Assembly: GCA_031276635.1 (NCBI GenBank)
Contig: JAISMU010000109.1
Span: 1 to 58,797, forward strand
Direction of reading: 5' to 3'
Origin: Deltaproteobacteria bacterium
GTDB taxonomy: Bacteria > Desulfobacterota > Desulfarculia > Adiutricales > Adiutricaceae
DNA: 58,797 nt
A model generated the notes under the pieces. It did no database searches and was not told where the DNA came from. It saw only the letters and a list, made by a program, of their open reading frames with translations. This document shows positions 36,937 to 45,305 of this stretch, in pieces. The translations under genes and the position numbers were made by a program. Every line of letters begins with the position of its first letter. Position 1 is the stretch's first letter.

Positions 36937-38345
36937 TTAAAGCTTAATCAGGCTTCCGCCGTGAGCGGGGAGCCTGAGCCTTTGGCGTCTTCGAGCCAAA
37001 AACCGCTGGTAGTAAGAAATGGCGGAAAATATCAAGCTGAAGATGGAGCTGACTTGCCTGCCGTCTCTGTCCAGGAAAGCCTGTCTGAGGCTCTCGCCCT
37101 GGATTTTAAGAGCGTCGATCGAGGGGAGGCTTAAAACGACCTTGAAACAATCCGAGCAATCCGCGTAGCGCGAGCGCCTGACCTCAAAATTGGGGAATCG
37201 GAAAGAGTAGGAGTCCTCAATCTCAGTCGCGCCGGTGACCGGGGCGGCCACTTCAACTTGTTTGATTGAGTCCACAGTCAGGTAACCGCTGTGAAAGAGG
37301 ACCGGGGCTATCTCAAGATTATTCAGCTCAGTTTTGCGGACGTCCCTGGAAAGATTTGAATCCAGATTGGGCCGAACAAAATCCAGAGGTCTTTGATTAA
37401 TCAGGGTGGTCAGAGGCCCAGGCCGACCGCTTTGGACCCAATAGCCATCAAAACGCTTGTTTTTAAAAAATTTGAGGATGGAATATGGATTGAGAACCCT
37501 GGTCTCGCCCCCCCCCAGTTGTAGCCGTCATACCAACGGAAAATTTTCGCCCGCAAATCTTCCACCGTGTCGGTGGATTTCATCTGACCGGTTTTTTTGC
37601 AGTTATCAAGGGTTGATTCCAACCGGTCGGCGAATAGGGAATCGAACTCGGCCAGGGTAAAACCGCACAGGCCGGCGTATTTGGGGTCCATCGAGATGTC
37701 ATCAAGTTGGTTGGGCCCCGAGTCCATGGAAGTCAGGGCGTACCTGGTTATGCCGGTGATAAAGGTAAACCGGACCCGGTCCATTATTTCCGGTTTTTTC
37801 AGAGTAGCGAAAAAATCGTGAAGAATATCAGCGTTGGCCTGGGCCACCACCATATTAGCCATGTTTCTGGTCACCGGGGCGTCATACTCGTCAATGAGCA
37901 CAGCTATTTCACTCTTGGACTCTTCGCTGAAAGATTGAATAAGATTCCCAAAATACGCGCCCGGGGTTATTCCCTCAACCTTGTGAGTCAAATTGGCTCT
38001 ACCGGCGATACCTTTAAGATCACCAAGGAGGTTAGCCTTTAAAATCGCGGGACTTTCTGACTCCTGAGAGAGACTCAAAAAAATGACTGGCACCCTGGGA
38101 AAATCATAATCTGACCGGTCAATCCAAAGTCCCTTAAAACGCTCGCGATTGCCGGAAAAAAGCTCCCTCAAAGTGAATAACAAAAGGGTTTTGCCGAAAC
38201 GGCGGGGGCGGGACAAGAAATAGCTTTTTTTCTTCGAGCCCCGCAGAAGCTCATAGATGTATCTGGTCTTATCCGCGTATAAAAGATTGTCGTCAATTAT
38301 TCCCGCGAAAGTTTGATCTTCGCCAGGTAACTCTTTCAGGGTCAT
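36937..38345 (-). pseudogene. AAA-ATPase/PD-(D/E)XK gene, copy A (frameshifted, truncated)
   Basis: Starts MTLKELPGEDQTFAGIIDDN at 38345 and carries the Walker A-like RPRRFGKTLL and Walker B IAVLIDEYDAPV. The frame breaks at a run of nine G (minus strand) at about 37507-37515, where the protein should read YDGYNWGGETRVLNPYS. The correct frame resumes (SILKFFKNKRFDGYWVQSGR) and runs to 36937, but the C-terminal PD-(D/E)XK domain is gone and replaced by unrelated residues. Copy B to the right is nearly identical except for a sharply different patch (37910-38066). Relative to the intact gene at 17-18.8 kb it is more distant. Non-functional unless the G-run slips, and even then it is truncated. 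Confidence 0.85.
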
Positions 38346-38405
38346 TAAACCAATCTAACTTCGGCCCAAGTCGCCAGAGTTGGCCCCACCGAGCGCCTGG
38401 GCCCC

Positions 38406-38756
38406 TTAAATCCCATCCCCAGACAGGCCTTGCAGGTCCGAGAAGCGCTCTTTCTGGAGGCGCTCAATCTGGGTGAGGCGGCCTTTTTTAAAAATCAAGA
38501 TAACCTGCCCGAATTCCAGGCCCTTTAAAGCCTGACCTATCTTAACCTTCAAAGGCTGGGATTTCAAACTCTCGCCCTGGAGCCCCAGATTCCGATCACT
38601 GAGATCCTCGGGGTTGAAGTTTTCCTTGCGCTCCACCTGGACCACCCGAAAATTCTGGGTGATCAAAGCAATCTGGCCATGGTAAGTGTTTTTGACCAAC
38701 TGGATCAGGCCTTCCAGGGCTATGGCGTCCAACCCCGGGCTCACCGGCTTATTCAT
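38406..38756 (-). CDS. Double DUF2292 (YezD-like) small protein
   Basis: A 116-residue protein with two similar halves. Residues about 10-45 read ALEGLIQLVKNTYHGQIALI then FRVVQVERKE; residues about 70-110 read KIGQALKGLEFGQVILIFKK then GRLTQIERLQKERF. Both match the pattern of the small YezD/DUF2292 family (helix, then G-x-V-x-I-hh-x2-G-+-h-x-QIE+). Function unknown. Copy B downstream is broken by a stop, a lost start and an insertion, while this copy is open. It lies between AAA-ATPase copy A and the 86-residue ORF, all on the minus strand. Confidence 0.6.
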   Translation of the reverse strand: MNKPVSPGLDAIALEGLIQLVKNTYHGQIALITQNFRVVQVERKENFNPEDLSDRNLGLQGESLKSQPLKVKIGQALKGLEFGQVILIFKKGRLTQIERLQKERFSDLQGLSGDGI

Positions 38757-38813
38757 GTTTTCCTTCCAACGCGCCCCAGATTGGGGCGAGGGCGACCAGC
38801 CTCGCGGGCCAGT

Positions 38814-39074
38814 CTAATTGACCACAGGCTGAGTTGGCTCGGGCTGGTTGAAATCCCCCCGCTCGACCCGAGAGCTCAGGCCCGCCAGCATTTCCAAGAC
38901 CACCTCCGCCGGCAAGTCTTGACAGAGCCGGATGACCGAAATAGACAGAAGCACGCTCGGAAAAAGCTTCAGCCCATTTGTGTCGTCGGACCGCCGCAAC
39001 TCGTCCTCAATCTGGTCTAAGGCCAGACAAAACCTCTGACTGACTCGCTCCAAGGCCTCCATTTCTTCCAGCAT
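38814..39074 (-). CDS. Conserved small hypothetical protein, copy A
   Basis: An 86-residue acidic protein, mostly helical, not recognised: MLEEMEALERVSQRFCLALD opens it, SISVIRLCQDLPAEVVLEML follows. AGGTAGG lies just before the ATG at 39074. Its duplicate at 42354-42602 keeps the frame with about 85-90% identical residues, whereas flanking genes have decayed, so the ORF may still be selected. It is divergent to hemL in both copies, with about 150 bases between. Confidence 0.55.
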   Translation of the reverse strand: MLEEMEALERVSQRFCLALDQIEDELRRSDDTNGLKLFPSVLLSISVIRLCQDLPAEVVLEMLAGLSSRVERGDFNQPEPTQPVVN

Positions 39075-39223
39075 AAACCTACCTTCGCCTGAAAATAGCT
39101 CCGCTTAAACGTCGCTGGCCCCTCAGGCCCGGCGATTCCCCCACGCCTAGCCTATAAACTGGATTAATTCCAAGTTTCTGAGCCTTTTTTATCATTATAC
39201 CATTTTTTTAAAGGAAGGCCCCC

Positions 39224-39858
39224 ATGTCCAAGTCCGAACTTCTGTTTGAGAAAACCTTGAAGTTGATCCCCGGCGGTCTCAACAACCCGATCCGGTCCGT
39301 CAAGGTGGTCAAGGCCCCGCCCAAGTTTGTGGCCCGAGCCAAGGGAGCCAGGCTCTGGGACGTGGATGGGCGCGACTAGCTGGACCTGGTTAACTCCTGG
39401 GGCCCGCTGATTTTAGGCCACGCCCGGGCCGAGGTAGTCGAGGCCATTAAACTGGCCGCCGAGAAAGGCCCCTCCTATGGGGCCCCCTACGAGGAGGCAA
39501 TCACCCTGGCCGCTCTCATCAAGCGCCATCTGCCCTCAGTTGGCAGGTCAGACTGATTAACTCTGGAGCCGAGGCCGCCGTGACCGCCATCAACCTGGCC
39601 CGAGGCGTAACCGGGCGAGAAAAAATCATCAAGTTCAGCGGTGGCTATCATGGCTACTCCGATAGCTTGATGGTCTCTGGCGGCAGTGGTTTATTCACTT
39701 TGAACAGTCCAGACAGCCAAGCCCTCCTTCTTAGCCTGATCAGACAGACCTTCAGTCTCCCCTACAATGACCCAGAGACGCTGGCGGAAATTTTTGAAAA
39801 GGAAGGGCCGGAAATCGCGGCGGTCATTGTCGAGCCCATAGTTGGCAACATGGGCCTG
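39224..39858 (+). pseudogene. hemL copy A, decayed and truncated
   Basis: Begins with ribosome site AAGGAAGG and ATG at 39224; the product SKSELLFEKTLKLIPGG parallels the intact hemL at 42761. A TAG at 39377-39379 replaces a Tyr codon, one base is lost near 39540, and homology stops after EPIVGNMGL at about 39858. There it joins the tail of AAA-ATPase copy B on the other strand. The PLP-lysine half is absent. Roughly three quarters of compared residues match the intact copy. Confidence 0.88.
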
Positions 39859-41790
39859 CTGGACGATGGAGCCATCGCCATAGATGGCCAGGCCCAGGTC
39901 AATAAAACCTTTAACCTTAAGCCTGAAAGGGCCATGGTAGTCCTTTTGGGTTATATCCCTCAAGGCCTATTCAATCTCAACGCCCATACTCCGCAACTCT
40001 TGGTCAAGCTCATCGCGCGGCAGTTTCTCTAAAACCAGCGCGGCCAGGAATTCGGTTGGTTTCCTCAGGGGTGAGCAATTTCAGGACGGCTTGACCTAAC
40101 AGTTGTTTCTTTTCGAGGCCTGGATAGGTTTTTTTCTTATTTTAGTATCAATTTGAACTCTTTTATTACCATAAAGCTTTTTAGGAGCCAACTTATATAG
40201 GCTCTCATACACATCCTCAATTGGCGACAGCTAATCGGCTAAAGACACCAGAGCCTCTTTGACTTTAACGGTTAATTTTTGCTCGGGTTTGGCCCGATAC
40301 TTGATCTCAAGGATCAAATAGATCTGACCAGGTAGCTCAACGCCGAGGTCCAAACGTCCCTGGGAACTGGGTATCTCACTGAAGACCTTGAAGCCCATAG
40401 CTATAAGGATCCCCTGGATTAGGCCGTGAAAAGCCTTCTCGCCCTCAAGCCTCTGGTAGTAAGAAATGGCGGAAAATATCGAGCTGAAGACGAAACTGAC
40501 TTGCCTCGCGTCGCTGTCCTGGAAAGCCTGTCTGAAGCTCTCGCCCTAGGTTTTAAGCGCGTCGATCGAGGGGAGGTTTAAAACGCCCCTGAAACAATCC
40601 AAGCAATCCGAGTAGTGCGAGCGCCTGACCTCAAAATTGGGGAATCGGAAAGAGTAGGAGTCCTCAATCTCAGTCGCGCCGGTGACCGGGTCGGCCACCT
40701 CAACTTGTTTGATTGAGTCCACAGTCAGGTAACCGCTGTAAAAGAGGACCGGGACGATCTCAAGATTATTCAGCTCAATTTTGCGGACCCCCCTGGAAAG
40801 ATTTAAATCCAGATTGGGCCGAACAAAATCCAAAGGTCTTTGATTAATCAAGGTGGTCAGAGGCCCAGGCCGACCGCTTTGGACCCAATAGCCATCAAAA
40901 CGCTTGTTTTTAAAAAATTTGAGGATGGAATATGGGTTGAGAACCCTGGTCTCGCCCCACCCAGTTGTAGCCGTCATACCAATGGAAAATTTTCTCCCGC
41001 AAATCTTCCACCGTGTCGGTCGATTTCATCTGGCCGTTTTTTTTGCAGTTATCAAGGGTCGATTCCAACCGGTCGGCGAAAAGGGAATCGAACTCGGCCA
41101 GGGTAAAACCGCATAGGCCGGCGTATTTAGGGTCCATTGAGATGTCAGCGAGTTGGTTAGTCCCCGAGTCCATGGAGGTCAAGACGTGCCTGGTTATGCC
41201 GGTGATAAAGGTAAACCGGACCCGGTCCATTATTTCCGGTTTTTTCAGAGTAGCGAAAAAATCGTGAAGAATATCAGCGTTGGCCTGGGCCATCTCAACA
41301 TTAGCCATGTTTCTGGTCACCGGGGCGTCGTACTCGTCAATGAGAACCGCTATTTCAGTTTTGGACTCGTTGTGGAGAGCCAGGATAAGGCTCTCAAAAT
41401 ACATGTCAGAGGTCTTTCCTATGACCTTATTGTCCAAATTTGCTGTTTGGGCTATAAGCTGGAGAGAAGTGAGAAGGCTATCCTCAAGAATTTGAGGAGT
41501 TGGTGTCTTCATAGAGAGACTCAAAAAGATGACGGGAATCCTGGGAAAATCAAAATCGGACCGGTCAATCCAAAGTCCCTTAAAACGCTCGCGATTGCCG
41601 GAAAAAAACTCCCTCAAAGTGAATAACAAAAGGGTTTTGCCGAAACGGCGGGGGCGGGACAAGAAATAGCTTTTTTCTTCGAGCCTCGCAGAAGCTCATA
41701 GATGTACCCGGTCTTATCCGCGTATAAAAGATTGTCGTCAATTATTCCCGCGAAAGTTTGATCATCGCTAGGTAACTCTTTCAGGGTCAT
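39859..41790 (-). pseudogene. AAA-ATPase/PD-(D/E)XK gene, copy B (multiply broken)
   Basis: Starts MTLKELPSDDQTFAGIIDDN at 41790. It has a one-base loss in an A-run near 41672 (after GSKKK), a one-base gain in the G-run near 40966 (YNWVG), and in-frame stops at 40546-40548 and near 40231. Unlike copy A it keeps the C-terminal nuclease-like region (GRLDLGVELPGQIYLILEIK) and most of the tail (FIDLGLAIYGDG), ending at the junction with hemL copy A. Clearly a pseudogene. Its Walker-region flanks are almost identical to copy A, but residues about 94-145 are very different. Confidence 0.85.
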
Positions 41791-41851
41791 TAAACCAATC
41801 CTAAATCCACCCCAAGTCGCCAGAGTTGGCGCCGCCGAGCGCCGGGACCGC

Positions 41852-42294
41852 TTAAATCCCATCCCCAGACAGGCCTTGCGGGTCCGAGAAGCGCTCTTTC
41901 TGGAGGCGCTCAATCTGGGTGAGGCGGCCTTTTTTAAAAATCTAAATAACCTGCCCGAATTCCAGGCCCGTTAAAGCCTGACCTATCTTAACCTTCAAAG
42001 GCTGGCATTTCAAACTCTCGCCCTGGAGCCCCAGATTCCGATCACTGAGATCCTCGGGGTTGAAGTTTTCCTTGCGCTCCACCTGGACCACCCGAAAATT
42101 CTGAGAGATCAAAGCAATCTAGCCATGATAAATGCTCACGAGGGGACGCCCTCACCCCCGTGTCATGAAACTCAGATTGCTTTTTACTGTGATTTCTGCT
42201 ACTTACGATGAGTTTCCCGGTACGTGTTTTTGACCAACTGAATCAGGCCTTCCAGGGCTATGGCTTCCAGCCCCTGGCTCACCAGCTTATTCAG
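41852..42294 (-). pseudogene. DUF2292-like gene, copy B, with 91-bp insertion
   Basis: Homologous to 38406-38756. The start ATG is CTG (42294), a TAG interrupts the second half (VI-stop-IFKK), and about 91 bp absent from copy A lie within the first half. Non-functional. Confidence 0.75.
42132..42222. mobile_element. Small insertion with internal inverted repeats
   Basis: Present in copy B but absent at the matching point of copy A (near 38680-38690). It holds GAAACTCA (42167-42174) with TGAGTTTC (42209-42216), and GAGGG-GACG-CCCTC (42140-42153). It encodes nothing. It could be a miniature palindromic element. No clear target duplication can be read because the flanks have mutated. Confidence 0.4.
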
Positions 42295-42353
42295 GTTTTT
42301 CTTCCAACGCGACCCACCGATTGGGGCGAGGGCGATCAGCCTCGCGGGCCAGT

Positions 42354-42602
42354 CTAATTGACCACAGGCTGAGTTGGCTCGGGCTGGTTAAAATCCCGCC
42401 GCTTGACCCGAGAGCTGAGGCCCACCAGCGTTTCCAAGACCACCTCCGCCGGCAAGTCTTGACAGAGCCGGATGACCGAAATAGACCGAAGCGCGCTCGG
42501 CAAAAGCTTCAGCCCATTTGTGTCCTCGGACCGCCACGACTCGTCCTCGATCTGGTCCAGGGCCAGACAAAACCTCTGACTGTCTCGCTCCAAGGCCGCC
42601 AT
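42354..42602 (-). CDS. Conserved small hypothetical protein, copy B
   Basis: An 82-residue duplicate of the gene at 38814-39074 (SQRFCLALDQIEDESWRSED, then SISVIRLCQDLPAEVVLETL). The upstream start used in copy A is ACG here, so translation would begin at the internal ATG 42602, after GGAAGAA. It keeps a full open frame beside the intact hemL. Function not recognised. Confidence 0.55.
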   Translation of the reverse strand: MAALERDSQRFCLALDQIEDESWRSEDTNGLKLLPSALRSISVIRLCQDLPAEVVLETLVGLSSRVKRRDFNQPEPTQPVVN

Positions 42603-42760
42603 TTCTTCCAGCGTAAACCTACTTCGCCTGAAAATAGCTCCGCTTAATCGTCGCGGCCCCTCAGATCTGGCGAAACCCCCACGTCTGGCCTATAATCTGG
42701 ATTAATTTCAAGTTCCTGAGCCTTTTTTCAATTTTAGCATTTTTACCAAAGGGAGCCCCC

Positions 42761-44041
42761 ATGCCCAATTCCGAGCGTCTGTTTGAGAAGGCCTTGAAGT
42801 TGATCCCCGGCGGCGTTAATAGTCCGGTCCGGTCCGGCCAGGCGGTCAAGGCCACGCCCAAGTTTGTGGCCCGGGCCGAGGGAGCCAGGCTCTGGGACGT
42901 GGACGGACGCGACTACCTGGACCTGGTCAGCTCCTGGGGCCCGCTGATTTTAGGTCACGCCCGAGCCGAGGTGGTCGAGGCCATTAAACTGGCCGCCGAG
43001 AAAGGAACCTCTTATGGGGCCCCCCATGAGGCGGAAATAACTCTGGCCGCCCTGATTAACCACCATCTGCCCCAACTCGACCAGGTCAGGCTCGTCAACT
43101 CCGGGACCGAGGCCACCATGACCGCCCTCCGGTTGGCCCGAGGCGTGACCGGGCGGGACAAAATCCTCAAGTTCAGCGGTGGCTATCATGGCCACTCGGA
43201 CGGCTTACTGGTGGCCGCCGGCAGTGGGCTGGCCACATTTGGCCAACCCGCCAGCCTGGGCGTCCCCCCAAGCCTGGCCGCCTTGACCCTGGTCGCCCCT
43301 TATAATGACCCCGCTAGCCTGAAAACCATTTTTGACCAGGTCGGCCCCGATATCGCGGCGGTCATTGTCGAGCCCATCGCCGGCAACATGGGCCTGGTTC
43401 TCCCCAAGCCGGAGTTTCTGGAGGCCTTAAAGACTCTGCCAAAACAATATGGAGCCCTCCTGATCGTCGACGAGGTCATCACCGGCTTTCGAGTGGGCTT
43501 GGGCGGGGCCCAGACCCTCTACGCTCTCCAGCCGGACCTGACCTGCCTCGGCAAAATCATTGGCGGGGGCCTGCCGCTAGCGGCCTTGGGCGGTCACCAA
43601 AAATTCATGAGCCAACTGGCTCCTGAGGGAAAAGTCTATCAGGCCGGAACTTTATCCGGCAATCCTCTGGCCGTGGCCGCTGGAATCGCCACCCTGAAAA
43701 TCCTGGAACAAAACCCGGCTATCTATGACCAACTGGCGGCCTTGGCTCAGACCCTGGCCGAGGGTCTGGCCAGCCTGGCCCAGAAAAAGGGTCTGCCTCA
43801 CACCATCAACCGGCTGGGCTCCATGTTCACTCTTTTCTTCGCTCCAGAGCCGGTTTATGACTGGAATTCCGCCCAAAAATGCGATCAGGAGATCTTTGGG
43901 GCCTATTGGCGGGCCATGACCGCCAGCGGCCTGTGGCTGCCGCCCAGTCAGTTTGAGACAAATTTCCTCTCCGCGGCCTATACCGAGGCCACGGTGACGG
44001 AGGCTCTGGAGCGGGCCGAGGCTGGGTTTAAGAAAATGTAG
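42761..44041 (+). CDS. hemL: Glutamate-1-semialdehyde 2,1-aminomutase
   Basis: PLP enzyme moving the amino group in glutamate 1-semialdehyde to give 5-aminolevulinate, the C5 route to heme, siroheme and the corrinoid ring needed by AcsCD and AcsE. The 426-residue product is full length. SGTEATMTALRLARG and FSGGYHGHSDG contact the cofactor, LLIVDEVITGFR carries the PLP-ring Asp, and the Schiff-base Lys lies in CLGKIIGGGLPLAALGG. GSMFTLFFAP is also family-typical. AGGGAG precedes the ATG. It is the functional member of a duplicated locus, copy A (39224-39858) being decayed. Confidence 0.96.
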   Translation: MPNSERLFEKALKLIPGGVNSPVRSGQAVKATPKFVARAEGARLWDVDGRDYLDLVSSWGPLILGHARAEVVEAIKLAAEKGTSYGAPHEAEITLAALINHHLPQLDQVRLVNSGTEATMTALRLARGVTGRDKILKFSGGYHGHSDGLLVAAGSGLATFGQPASLGVPPSLAALTLVAPYNDPASLKTIFDQVGPDIAAVIVEPIAGNMGLVLPKPEFLEALKTLPKQYGALLIVDEVITGFRVGLGGAQTLYALQPDLTCLGKIIGGGLPLAALGGHQKFMSQLAPEGKVYQAGTLSGNPLAVAAGIATLKILEQNPAIYDQLAALAQTLAEGLASLAQKKGLPHTINRLGSMFTLFFAPEPVYDWNSAQKCDQEIFGAYWRAMTASGLWLPPSQFETNFLSAAYTEATVTEALERAEAGFKKM

Positions 44042-44053
44042 AAGGCATTAGCC

Positions 44054-44100
44054 TGAGAGGGCCTGAACTAGGGAGAGGGTCTGGGCCAGGCCTTCTCTCC
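44054..44100 (+). terminator. Hairpin after hemL
   Basis: GAGAGGGCCTG near 44055 pairs with CAGGCCTTCTC near 44089 with one mismatch and a loop of about 20 bases, just after the hemL stop. No strong T-run. Confidence 0.4.
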
Positions 44101-44244
44101 GCGCTCGGTGGAGGCGCGACCTGGCCGTTACCCGCCCAAGCGACTCCCTCGCGCCAAGCCTTTTTTGCCGCCATCCCCAGAAATATACAACTAGCTTTCT
44201 CGGACTCTCCCTAACCACCTGACCCAAAAATATCTCTCCAAACC

Positions 44245-44274
44245 AAAAAACCGGTCTCCCCGAAGGGAGACCGG
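44245..44274 (-). terminator. Rho-independent terminator of the acs operon
   Basis: On the minus strand CCGGTCTCCC-TTCG-GGGAGACCGG (10 bp, UUCG tetraloop) is followed by six T, 27 bases after the acsE stop. Very strong intrinsic terminator. Confidence 0.95.
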
Positions 44275-44301
44275 CTAAAAAACCCGAAAGCCAGGTTGGC
44301 T

Positions 44302-45213
44302 TTAGATGTCCAGCCAGCTGGCGCTGAAGAGGGAATGGCCCAGAATGACCTTGGCGGTCTTAACCACGTCCACTTCTTTCTTGTCCATCTTGCTGTAGTC
44401 GTATTCTTTGCCGTCCATGACCCCGTAGACCAACTCGACAAACCAGGGGCTCTTCCCTTTGGCCAGGTCCATGATGTCCTTGTCAAACGCGTCGACGATG
44501 GAGCTGTACATGCCCTTGCGAGCCAGCATGCACATATAAACCTGATTGAGGATGGGCCGCAGATGATCGGGGTTGCCGTTGGAGATGTTCGACAAGCCAT
44601 TGGTGGACTTGCAAACGCCGCCTTCCTCAATGGCCCCGACGATATCCGGCAGCATCTCAAAGAACTCAAGGTTGTTCATCAGCTGGTCTTGCTGAATGTT
44701 GACCGGGGTGATGATGGGATCGACCCAGGCGCTGGCGACCGGAATGCCCAGGCCAGCCGCGTGCATCAAAAGCTCGGTGGTCAACTCGGCCCGCTCGTTG
44801 GCGTCGCGAGCCATCCCGGTCGGACCCCACATCAAGGCCACGTAACTACAGCCAAACTCTTTGACCAGAGGCAGGAGAACCTCATAGCGCTCCGGGCGAC
44901 ACATGATGGAGTTAATCAGAGGGGGCTTCTTACAGACCTTGAGGCCCGCGGCTATGGCGTCGATGTTGGTGGTGTCCAAAACCAGGGGGATATCCGTAAT
45001 TTCCTGAACCAGATTAACTACCCAAGGCATCAACTCCGCGCCGTTCTTCCGTGCCGGCCCGAGGTTGATGTCGATCCAATCAGGCTCGGTGGCCACGAGG
45101 GCCTTAACCATGTCCTGGACGGGCTTGGGATCCTTGGCCTTGAAGGCCGCGCCAATTTTCTTGTTGATAACGTTAAGATTCTCAGCAAGAGTTACCATGT
45201 ATGTTTCAGCCAT
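44302..45213 (-). CDS. acsE: Methyltetrahydrofolate:corrinoid/iron-sulfur protein methyltransferase
   Basis: Transfers the methyl group of methyl-THF to the cobalt of the corrinoid protein AcsCD, linking the methyl and carbonyl branches. TIM-barrel pterin-binding family. VTLAENLNVINKKIGAAF opens the barrel, WIDINLGPARKNG and IPLVLDTTN carry the pterin-contact Asp and Asn residues, and SNISNGNP matches the family's Asn loop. At 303 residues it is longer than the roughly 262-residue clostridial enzyme, with an extra C-terminus of about 40 residues. The ATG at 45213 is chosen because AGAGAGG stands 6 bases upstream. Last gene of the acs operon. Confidence 0.94.
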   Translation of the reverse strand: MAETYMVTLAENLNVINKKIGAAFKAKDPKPVQDMVKALVATEPDWIDINLGPARKNGAELMPWVVNLVQEITDIPLVLDTTNIDAIAAGLKVCKKPPLINSIMCRPERYEVLLPLVKEFGCSYVALMWGPTGMARDANERAELTTELLMHAAGLGIPVASAWVDPIITPVNIQQDQLMNNLEFFEMLPDIVGAIEEGGVCKSTNGLSNISNGNPDHLRPILNQVYMCMLARKGMYSSIVDAFDKDIMDLAKGKSPWFVELVYGVMDGKEYDYSKMDKKEVDVVKTAKVILGHSLFSASWLDI

Positions 45214-45271
45214 AGACATCCTCTCTGACGACAAGCGATAGCCAGTCGTAAACAAAATAAGCTAAAGATAA

Positions 45272-45292
45272 GGGCGACGGGAGACGTCGCCC
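45272..45292 (-). other. Intercistronic hairpin, acsC-acsE
   Basis: GGGCGACG (45272-45279) pairs perfectly with CGTCGCCC (45285-45292), loop of five. No T-run. One of a series of hairpins in the gaps of this operon. Confidence 0.65.
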
Positions 45293-45305
45293 CCTTGGAG
45301 CCCCA

